Shown in pieces: positions 1-5,210 of a stretch of 5,210 nt of DNA. The notes beneath the pieces were generated by a model. That model worked only from the letters and a program-made list of their open reading frames with translations. It did no database searches and had not been told where the DNA came from. This DNA is from Gammaproteobacteria bacterium. GTDB taxonomy: Bacteria; Pseudomonadota; Gammaproteobacteria; UBA5335; SLRW01. The first letter of the stretch is position 1; each line of letters opens with the position of its first letter. Both the position numbers and the translations under genes were made by a program. The DNA is taken from NCBI GenBank assembly GCA_007134115.1, contig SLLK01000025.1:1-5210 (forward strand). The letters run 5' to 3'.

Positions 1-659
1 AGGTTCGACAGGAACAGAACCGGTATTGAGTTGGTTGCCTCGTTATTCTTTATGGCGTCAAGTATCTCATAGCCATCCATCTGCGGAAGAACAATATCGA
101 GAATTATTATATCAGGATTCTCGCTTTCGAGGAAGGAGAGGGTCTCGCGCCCATTGGTCACATGAGACACATGAGCACCTTCGGCCTCAAGCTTCTGGAT
201 CAGGAGATCGCTCAGGAACTGGTCGTCTTCGACCACGAGCACGTGCTTCCCTTCCAAAAACTGACCCTGCTCCGCACCCTCGTCGATCTCCGAGCCGAGG
301 TATGACAGCACCTTATCCATAACCTCACTCGGATCGAACTGCGCCTTTACGAGGTAGTCCTTAACTCCGAGGTTAAGAATACGCTTGATCTCAACCGGCT
401 GGCCTGAGTTCGATATGACAATAACAGGGATGTCCTTAATGTCCTCCTCGGCATTCTTCTTCTCCAGTATTTCGTACCCATTCAGTGTTGGAAGAAGGAT
501 ATCAAGTAAGATAAGGTCGGGCTTTATCTCACCTATACGTTTGAAACCTTCACCACCATCTTCTTCCCAGGTAACCTCAAAGCCCTGACCCTGAAGCTTA
601 TTCTTCAACACCTCACCCAGCAGAGCGTCGTCCTCTATGATCAGTATTTTCCGGCCCAT
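1..659 (-). CDS. Tandem receiver-domain response regulator (3' partial)
   Basis: A two-component response regulator that accepts phosphate from a histidine kinase, most simply the one encoded just upstream. The reverse strand reads open from an ATG at 659 to the left edge, giving 219 residues with no stop, so the C-terminus is missing. Two CheY-like receiver domains are visible. The first (about 3-120) has the acidic pair D10/D11, phospho-acceptor D53 in LILLDILLP, switch S83 and conserved K105. The second (about 138 onward) has D145/D146, phospho-acceptor D188 in IIILDIVLP and switch S218; its conserved Lys lies beyond the edge. A linker rich in Glu/Gly/Gln (about 122-137) joins them. It starts 20 bases after the kinase stop, so it is probably in the same operon. 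No good Shine-Dalgarno precedes the ATG; an in-frame stop (TGA at 675-677) rules out an earlier start. Whether a third receiver or an output domain follows cannot be seen. Confidence 0.93.
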   Translation of the reverse strand, partial: MGRKILIIEDDALLGEVLKNKLQGQGFEVTWEEDGGEGFKRIGEIKPDLILLDILLPTLNGYEILEKKNAEEDIKDIPVIVISNSGQPVEIKRILNLGVKDYLVKAQFDPSEVMDKVLSYLGSEIDEGAEQGQFLEGKHVLVVEDDQFLSDLLIQKLEAEGAHVSHVTNGRETLSFLESENPDIIILDIVLPQMDGYEILDAIKNNEATNSIPVLFLSN

Positions 660-679
660 ATGTAGACTATCGTATCATA

Positions 680-1714
680 TTACTGTGTATTTTTCCCACC
701 CCTTTCGTTTTCAGCAACCGGCAGCGTGATCCGGAAGGTGGTCCCTTTCCCCTCTTCACTCTCAAACTCAACGGTTCCGTTATGCTTTTTCACGATCTCC
801 CTGGCAACAAAGAGCCCGAGGCCCGTTCCGCCGGTCTTGACCCGAACGGCGTTGATACTCCTGAAGAACTTCTTGAAAACATCACCCTGCTGCTCCTTCG
901 GTATCCCTATACCGGTATCGGACACACTGACCGTAACAGAGCCGCCGGAGGCAGTTAACTTGATGATCACCTTTCCGGACTGCGGTGTGTACTTAACGGC
1001 ATTCTCGATTATGTTCTGAACCGCCTCCCGTATTTTCTGTCCGTCGGCATGAACATTCGGAAGGTCAGAGGGAGCCTGAAGGTCAAGATCGATACCCTTG
1101 TCGTGAACCTGCGGAAGAATGTAGTAGAGCACACTCTCCACAACATCCTTCATGTTCAGAGGTGTGAGTTCCAGGTCGGTACGCCCGGCCTCAATGCGAT
1201 CAACGTTCAGCAAATTGTTAACCAACGAGATCATTCTTTCGTTGCTCTCGTAGCTTTTCATAAGCAAACTTTTCTGTTCAACCGGAAGCTTACCCACCTG
1301 CTCGGTTATGAGCATATCGAGGCTCCATTTGAGTCCGGACAACGGGGTCCTCAGTTGATGAGCCGCAACAGAGACAAACTCGGATTTCATGGCATCGATC
1401 TCCCGCAACTGTTCGTTGATGGAGGTGAGGTCTCTGTCTCGACGAACAAGCATGCGCGCGGTCATGTCCTGCTCGCGCAGAATCTGTGACAGCTCATTCT
1501 TCCGGCGCCGCTCGGTCTTGACCTTTTGGTTCAGTATATAGAACTGGAACAGAAAGGAAATAAGGAACAGTGCACTTATGAGAACAAAGCGGATGAGATC
1601 GTGATCGAAGTCCGGTACGAAAATAACAACCACCGTCGCCACATACAACACCAAAAAAGATGTGGCAACCTGAAACAGTGAGTTGGCATTTGTATTGTGG
1701 TGAAGATCGTTCAT
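680..1714 (-). CDS. Membrane-bound sensor histidine kinase (HisKA-HATPase)
   Basis: A 344-residue sensor kinase that should autophosphorylate on His and pass the phosphate to receiver-domain partners. Order of parts: a short polar N-terminus; transmembrane helix about 14-33; a loop of only about 8 residues; transmembrane helix about 42-62; a charged, probably coiled-coil linker 63-110; the HisKA dimerisation domain with H-box AAHQLRTPL (phospho-His H119); then the HATPase_c domain with N-box (N234, N238), G1 box DTGIGIP (D266), F-box around 280-284 and G2 box TGGTGLGL (294-301). All catalytic motifs look intact. There is no extracellular domain and no PAS, GAF or HAMP segment, so the input must come through the membrane helices, the linker or a partner such as the FIST protein encoded 13 bases upstream. 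The ATG at 1714 is supported by a GGGAG ribosome binding site nine bases away. A tandem receiver gene follows after 20 bases. Function as a kinase is secure; the signal and specific partners are inferred. Confidence 0.96.
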   Translation of the reverse strand: MNDLHHNTNANSLFQVATSFLVLYVATVVVIFVPDFDHDLIRFVLISALFLISFLFQFYILNQKVKTERRRKNELSQILREQDMTARMLVRRDRDLTSINEQLREIDAMKSEFVSVAAHQLRTPLSGLKWSLDMLITEQVGKLPVEQKSLLMKSYESNERMISLVNNLLNVDRIEAGRTDLELTPLNMKDVVESVLYYILPQVHDKGIDLDLQAPSDLPNVHADGQKIREAVQNIIENAVKYTPQSGKVIIKLTASGGSVTVSVSDTGIGIPKEQQGDVFKKFFRSINAVRVKTGGTGLGLFVAREIVKKHNGTVEFESEEGKGTTFRITLPVAENERGGKNTQ

Positions 1715-1723
1715 ACACAGTGT

Positions 1724-1728
1724 CTCCC
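1724..1728 (-). promoter_or_regulatory. Shine-Dalgarno of the histidine kinase, overlapping the FIST stop
   Basis: On the minus strand the FIST gene ends TAG, and its last G begins GGGAG, followed by nine bases and the ATG of the kinase. This is the only clear Shine-Dalgarno among the four signalling genes. The overlap with the stop codon suggests translational coupling of the kinase to the FIST protein (inference). Confidence 0.7.
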
Positions 1729-2918
1729 TACCCCATTAAGCACACCGCCAGTGAGCCATCCTGAAAGACCTCCTCAGGGCGCTTTGATCCCTTACCTGAC
1801 CCGAATGTTCCGTAGCTATAAAAGCCCACTATGGGGGTCTCCGCGCCGACCACACTCATGACGGTTTCCACCTCCTTGTTGAGGTCGCTGCCATACACAC
1901 GCTTTCTTCCAACACCGCTTACCAGAAAGGCCAGTTTTGGCTTCACCCCTTTTCCTAAGGCGACCAGTGCCTCCTCTGTGGCCTCTTTGGCACTTTTGAC
2001 CGCCTCGTCTTCATCACCGATCATAAGATGGACAGTCTGGCCTGCGGGAATAGCATCACTACAGACAAGGGTCCAGTCGCTCTCAAAGGAAAGCGGGGTT
2101 CTCACAACAAGGCCGCTTTCCGTCGGCGTTCTTCTAAAACCAAGTGGATATGCCGTAGTAAGTCTCGCAAGCGGTTCTTTATTGAACTGCCTGAAATCTT
2201 CGAGCGCAAAATACTCCCGATAGAGCGTCATGGCCGGCTTTCTGTCGACAGTACGCAGATACACTCCGTCTGCCTTTGTGGCACTGTGCGGAGCCCCGAC
2301 AGGAAGCAGGCCGTGACGCATCCCGACACCGCACAGGAAATCTCCTCGCAATCCGCCAAAAACCGCAGACCCGGACAGCACCTCGGCGTTGTGATACTGG
2401 CGAGTGTCCACGAAATCAAGCGCATCCGAAGAACCGCCACCAATAAGGGAGGACGGACCGACGGTGTCCAGGTACCCCTTGGCAATACGGTGCTGCTGGC
2501 TCCGTGCAAGGACATCGGAGAAAAGAAAGGACAGGAACGGTGTGTCACCAAGCTCCTGCATTAGAATCCGGGCCCCCTCAGCACCCAGGGACTCAGGATC
2601 ACTGTCATCGATCCGGATCCGTGAAGAAGAGAACGACAGCCCCTCCCCCCTGAAGAGTACAACCACCACAGACGGTTTCTTGAGCAGCGTACTCCCTCCT
2701 ATCTCACCAAATGACGAGGTTCCGATGACCGGAGCATCACCGATCACCGATGAGACACCGCTGAGAACCTTATCGTGCTCATACTCACTTGCTGTGATGA
2801 TAAGTGCGAAGGCAACATCCTCCTCATTGATGTCCGAGTATGCCGCCTGGCAGGCATTTGTCCCAACCGCGTAGGGGTCATTCCCCGATGAATAGCCGAT
2901 CCCGATCTGTAAGGACAT
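1728..2918 (-). CDS. FIST-domain sensory protein (FIST_N + FIST_C)
   Basis: A 396-residue stand-alone FIST protein. FIST is a ligand-sensing module described in prokaryotic signal transduction; the NosP subgroup binds haem and nitric oxide and controls a co-encoded histidine kinase. Recognisable family landmarks, in order: start IGIGYSSGNDPYAVG; the FIST_N segment PVIGTSSFGEIGG (64-75); a Gly-rich turn GGGSSDA (160-166); then FIST_C features YREYFAL (233-239), YPLG (257-260), an IPAG..VHLM stretch (290-299), SGVGRKR (334-340) and GFYSYGTFG (365-373), ending in a hydrophobic strand. No signal peptide or membrane helix is seen, so it is likely cytoplasmic. His residues at 48, 143, 176, 202, 211 and 297 are possible ligand contacts, but none can be assigned. 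In FIST_C I would expect a Cys near 335, where this protein has Gly (from memory of the family). No Shine-Dalgarno precedes the ATG; a hairpin sits 10 bases upstream. Its place between a receiver gene and a kinase gene suggests it supplies the signal. Ligand unknown. Confidence 0.9.
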   Translation of the reverse strand: MSLQIGIGYSSGNDPYAVGTNACQAAYSDINEEDVAFALIITASEYEHDKVLSGVSSVIGDAPVIGTSSFGEIGGSTLLKKPSVVVVLFRGEGLSFSSSRIRIDDSDPESLGAEGARILMQELGDTPFLSFLFSDVLARSQQHRIAKGYLDTVGPSSLIGGGSSDALDFVDTRQYHNAEVLSGSAVFGGLRGDFLCGVGMRHGLLPVGAPHSATKADGVYLRTVDRKPAMTLYREYFALEDFRQFNKEPLARLTTAYPLGFRRTPTESGLVVRTPLSFESDWTLVCSDAIPAGQTVHLMIGDEDEAVKSAKEATEEALVALGKGVKPKLAFLVSGVGRKRVYGSDLNKEVETVMSVVGAETPIVGFYSYGTFGSGKGSKRPEEVFQDGSLAVCLMG

Positions 2919-2928
2919 AATGTCAAGT

Positions 2929-2948
2929 AAAGCTTTGTCTAAAGCTTT
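2929..2948 (-). repeat. Perfect 8-bp inverted repeat / RNA hairpin at the receiver-FIST junction
   Basis: The minus strand reads AAAGCTTT, then AGAC, then AAAGCTTT. Because each arm is itself palindromic, the arms form both a direct repeat (period 12) and a perfect 8-bp stem with a 4-base loop. The first arm covers the last codons of the receiver gene, and its stop TAG straddles stem and loop. The second arm ends 10 bases before the FIST ATG. There is no U-tract after it, so it does not look like an intrinsic terminator. A role in mRNA processing or in tuning FIST translation is possible but unproven. Confidence 0.6.
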
Positions 2949-3364
2949 CCGTTCTCCCTGAGAACATTACGTATCTCGGTTGCCAAATTCTCCAGGAACA
3001 CCGTTGATTTGACCATGAACCGAGCGGCTCCAAGCTGGTAGCCCCGATCAATGTCCTCCTGGTGACTCAAGTTCGAGAAAATGATCACCGGAATGTCATT
3101 GAGGTCACTGTCGCTTTTCATCTGCTCAAGAACCTCAAAACCGTTTATGTCCGGTAAGATAACATCCAGAAGGAGAATGTCAGGCTTTTCCTTTCTGAGC
3201 ACCTCCAGTGCATCGGTACCGTTTTCGGCATGAACAAGCTCGGCCTTGTAGCGCTCCAGCCACCGCTTCAAAATATCGTTGAGAGCGCTATCATCCTCAA
3301 CCCACATTATCTTCTTTCCGGCAATATCTTTTCCCGGATCATCTGAGGTTGCTTTTTCGTCCAT
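2939..3364 (-). CDS. Single-domain (CheY-like) response regulator
   Basis: A 141-residue protein consisting of one receiver domain (about 17-138) after a hydrophilic 16-residue N-terminal tail. Phosphorylation-site residues are all present: acidic cluster E23/D24/D25, phospho-acceptor D67 in ILLLDVILP, switch S97 in IIFSNL and conserved K119 in FMVKS. There is no output domain, so it probably acts through protein contact or as a phosphate relay or sink, not by direct DNA binding (inference). It is the first gene after a predicted promoter and lies upstream of the FIST and kinase genes, 20 bases from the former. No Shine-Dalgarno precedes the chosen ATG. An internal ATG at codon 20 has a GGAAAG-like site before it but would cut into the first beta strand, so the longer start is preferred. 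The kinase in this operon is the obvious phosphate donor, but this is not shown by sequence. Confidence 0.95.
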   Translation of the reverse strand: MDEKATSDDPGKDIAGKKIMWVEDDSALNDILKRWLERYKAELVHAENGTDALEVLRKEKPDILLLDVILPDINGFEVLEQMKSDSDLNDIPVIIFSNLSHQEDIDRGYQLGAARFMVKSTVFLENLATEIRNVLRENGKL

Positions 3365-3375
3365 AGATACTGAAG

Positions 3376-3394
3376 AACGTTATAGATAAACGTT
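3376..3394 (-). repeat. AACGTT-N7-AACGTT symmetric repeat in the leader region
   Basis: Two AACGTT hexamers are separated by seven A/T-rich bases. AACGTT is self-complementary, so the element is both a direct and an inverted repeat. It lies between the predicted -10 box and the receiver-gene ATG, covering the expected transcription start. The position suits an operator, but short palindromes also arise by chance and no family of regulator is indicated. Confidence 0.4.
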
Positions 3395-3399
3395 GTTTA

Positions 3400-3428
3400 A
3401 GTATACGAGAAGGCCGGATTAAAAACAA
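3400..3428 (-). promoter_or_regulatory. Candidate sigma-70-type promoter of the signalling operon
   Basis: In the 70-base gap after uvrB, the minus strand has TTGTTT (3423-3428, 3 of 6 to TTGACA), a 17-base spacer and TATACT (3400-3405, 5 of 6 to TATAAT). Transcription would begin near 3393, giving a leader of about 30 bases before the receiver ATG at 3364. A second -10-like TATAAC lies at 3379-3384 but lacks a spaced -35. No terminator is visible after uvrB, so read-through from uvrB is also possible. Confidence 0.45.
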
Positions 3429-3434
3429 TTGCCT

Positions 3435-5210
3435 TTATCCACTGCCGTACCGCTCCTTGATCAGCTGTATCTCATCCCGAACGATGGCCGCTGTTTCGAA
3501 GTCAAGCTCCCGGACCGCCTGTTCCATCTGCTGCTCCTTCTCAGCTAAAAGGGCCTGTGTACTCCCTACCCTCGCACGATCACGGTTGAGAATATCCTCC
3601 GCCGTCTTCCTTCTCTCCCGATCAAGTGACTCCGTTATGTCGTATATCTTTTTCTCGATGGTTCGAGGTGTTATGCCGTGCTTCTTATTGTGCTCTATCT
3701 GAAGGGTTCGCCTCCGCTCGGTCTCGTCCATGGCATACTTCATCGAGCCTGTGACTCTGTCGGCATAGAGAATAACTCTTCCGTTCACATTTCGCGCAGC
3801 GCGGCCGATGGTCTGGATAAGTGATGTCCCCGATCGAAGGAATCCCTCCTTATCGGCATCAAGAATACCAATAAGCGTCACCTCGGGAAGGTCCAAACCC
3901 TCGCGGAGAAGGTTAACACCCACCAAGCAGTCGAACTCACCGCGCCTGAACGACGACAGGATCTCGATCCGTTCTATGGTCTTTATGTCGCTGTGGAGGT
4001 ACTGGGTCTTGATACCTTTCTCCACGAGGAACTGACTGAGGTCCTCCGCCATCCGCTTTGTAAGGGTTGTGGCGATCACCCGCCCACCCTCTTTGATGCG
4101 TATCTCGGCTTCTGTTATGAAGTCAGCTATCTGACCCCTGTACGTACCGGCACCGGTTACCGGACGGACTTCGAGCTTCGGGTCAATAAGACCGGTCGGC
4201 CGGACGATCTGTTCGACAACGGCATCACATTCACTGAACTCCGCGGGCCGTACCTGACGCGAATCCGCTCCGGTCGCGGGAGGATTTTGGCCGGGGCAGC
4301 TTTTCCGTATCTCGTATTCACCCGGGGTTGCGGATGTGTATATCCGCAGACCGATACGTTCATCGAACTCATCAAAGGTGAGCGGACGGTTATCCTTTGC
4401 GCTTGGAAGACGGAAGCCGTGCTCTATCAGTGTTTCCTTGCGCGACCGATCGCCGGCATACATTCCGGCTATCTGAGAGACAGTTACATGTGATTCGTCA
4501 ATAACGGTCAAAAAGTCCGGCCTACCGTCCTTCGTGTGCGGAAAGTACGACAGTAATGTATCGGGCGCATCGCCTTCCTTTCTGCCGGAGAAATGCCGGG
4601 AGTAGTTCTCGATACCGTTGCAGTACCCGACCTCGCGTATCATAGCCAGATCGTACCGGGTTCTGCGCGTCAGGCGCTCCGCCTCCAGGTTCCTTCCGGA
4701 ACGCTTCAGCTCCTCTACCCGTCCCTCAAGCTCGGCCTGAATGTCCCGTATAGCCCGCCCCCGCTCGTCTTCCGGAGTGACGAAGTGTTTTGCCGGAAAT
4801 ATGAAGATCGACCTCTTCTCCTCAAGCACTTCGCGTGAGACGGGATCGATCGACATGATCGACGCGACGGTGTCACCTGAGAGCTCCACGCGGTAGACCA
4901 CGCGTTCGTTGACCGGCATAATCTCAACGGTGTTTCCGGTCACTCTAAAGTAGCCGGGTTTGAGATCGGCGGGAGTGCGCTCAAAGTAGATGCCCACCAG
5001 CCGTCGCAACAGGTCCCGCCGCGAAAGCGTGGCGTCTCTTTCGATCTTGAGGTTTACCTTTTCGTACTCAACCGGACTTCCAAGACCGTAGATACAGGAA
5101 ACCGAAGCGACCACAATAACGTCTCGACGTGTCAGAAGCGACTGAGTGGCCTCATGCCGCAGCCGGTCGATCTCTTCATTGATCTGCGCCTCCTTTTCGA
5201 TGTAGGTGTC
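3435..5210 (-). CDS. uvrB: Excinuclease ABC subunit UvrB (5' partial)
   Basis: UvrB is the damage-verifying, helicase-like subunit of nucleotide excision repair; it receives DNA from UvrA and recruits UvrC. The frame is open from the right edge (first codon Asp of DTYIEKEAQINEEID) to TAA at 3435, giving 591 residues; by comparison with E. coli UvrB about 105 N-terminal residues, including Walker A and part of the beta-hairpin, lie beyond the edge. A GTG at 5114 is internal and not the start. Window numbering: VASVSCIYGLG 34-44; UvrA-contact domain roughly 55-145; GYCNGIENYSR 195-205; motif II VIDESHV 236-242; YTSATPGEYE 291-300; TTLTKRMAEDL 381-391; LREGLDLPEV 435-444; motif VI QTIGRAARN 466-474; C-terminal UVR motif about 555-588 for UvrC binding. 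Odd feature: about 23 extra residues at 305-330 between EIRKS and VVEQIVRPTG, relative to E. coli. The catalytic motifs that are in view are intact. Downstream signalling genes appear functionally unrelated. Confidence 0.98.
   Translation of the reverse strand, partial: DTYIEKEAQINEEIDRLRHEATQSLLTRRDVIVVASVSCIYGLGSPVEYEKVNLKIERDATLSRRDLLRRLVGIYFERTPADLKPGYFRVTGNTVEIMPVNERVVYRVELSGDTVASIMSIDPVSREVLEEKRSIFIFPAKHFVTPEDERGRAIRDIQAELEGRVEELKRSGRNLEAERLTRRTRYDLAMIREVGYCNGIENYSRHFSGRKEGDAPDTLLSYFPHTKDGRPDFLTVIDESHVTVSQIAGMYAGDRSRKETLIEHGFRLPSAKDNRPLTFDEFDERIGLRIYTSATPGEYEIRKSCPGQNPPATGADSRQVRPAEFSECDAVVEQIVRPTGLIDPKLEVRPVTGAGTYRGQIADFITEAEIRIKEGGRVIATTLTKRMAEDLSQFLVEKGIKTQYLHSDIKTIERIEILSSFRRGEFDCLVGVNLLREGLDLPEVTLIGILDADKEGFLRSGTSLIQTIGRAARNVNGRVILYADRVTGSMKYAMDETERRRTLQIEHNKKHGITPRTIEKKIYDITESLDRERRKTAEDILNRDRARVGSTQALLAEKEQQMEQAVRELDFETAAIVRDEIQLIKERYGSG

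Noticed and set aside
674..679. TATGAT on the minus strand as a -10 box for a separate tandem-receiver promoter
   Set aside because: No -35-like hexamer lies 16-18 bases upstream, and the 20-base gap suits operon read-through better.
2028..2564. A 178-codon open frame on the plus strand opposite the FIST gene
   Set aside because: It lies wholly inside the strongly supported FIST gene, has low-complexity basic composition, resembles no family I know, and is explained as the antisense shadow of a GC-balanced gene.
3411..3434. An intrinsic terminator after uvrB
   Set aside because: The coding strand has a run of five T but no GC-rich stem before it, so no terminator can be supported.
3993..4493. 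A 166-codon open frame on the plus strand opposite uvrB
   Set aside because: It is antisense to conserved UvrB motifs and shows no domain, start signal or family resemblance of its own. The other plus-strand frames at 1049-1489 and 2404-2874 were set aside for the same reason.
3435..5114. A GTG at 5114 as the start of uvrB
   Set aside because: The frame continues open to the right edge and the extra 32 residues (DTYIEKEAQINEEID and onward) match UvrB, so the gene is cut by the window and the GTG encodes an internal Val.
3365..5210. A functional link between uvrB and the FIST/two-component genes, such as DNA-damage sensing
   Set aside because: Adjacency and shared direction are the only support; a promoter candidate separates them, and no SOS-type box was seen in the gap.

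Overview
All genes in this window lie on the minus strand, so the gene order in the direction of transcription runs from the right edge to the left edge: uvrB (5' end cut off by the right edge), a stand-alone receiver-domain response regulator, a FIST-domain sensory protein, a two-transmembrane histidine kinase, and a response regulator with at least two receiver domains (3' end cut off by the left edge). Coding density is very high. The gaps are 70, 20, 13 and 20 bases, and no stretch above 300 bases lacks a gene.

The organism is bacterial with mid-range GC (about half by eye). The kinase H-box (AAHQLRTPL), receivers with Ser-Asn at the switch position, tandem receivers without a visible output domain, and a compact FIST protein remind me of Patescibacteria (candidate phyla radiation, Parcubacteria-like) genomes. 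This placement is from memory of family style, not from a search, and is only moderately secure.

Layout: 3435-5210 holds the C-terminal ~85% of UvrB, the damage-verification helicase-like subunit of nucleotide excision repair. The 70-base gap 3365-3434 holds a plausible sigma-70-type promoter and a short symmetric repeat at the predicted transcription start. From there, 3364 down to the left edge looks like one signalling operon: receiver protein, FIST protein, kinase, tandem receiver. A perfect 8-bp hairpin overlaps the stop of the first receiver gene just before the FIST gene, and the kinase has a clear Shine-Dalgarno overlapping the FIST stop codon.

How it may work (inference): the kinase has two membrane helices joined by a loop of only ~8 residues and no PAS, HAMP or other sensor domain, so it has no obvious input module of its own. 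The FIST protein encoded directly upstream, probably cytoplasmic, is a good candidate for a detachable ligand sensor, as in the NosP (FIST) / histidine kinase pairs known in Proteobacteria. Output would be phosphotransfer to three receiver domains in two proteins, neither showing a DNA-binding domain within the window. uvrB appears to be an unrelated upstream neighbour, with its own notable ~23-residue insertion.
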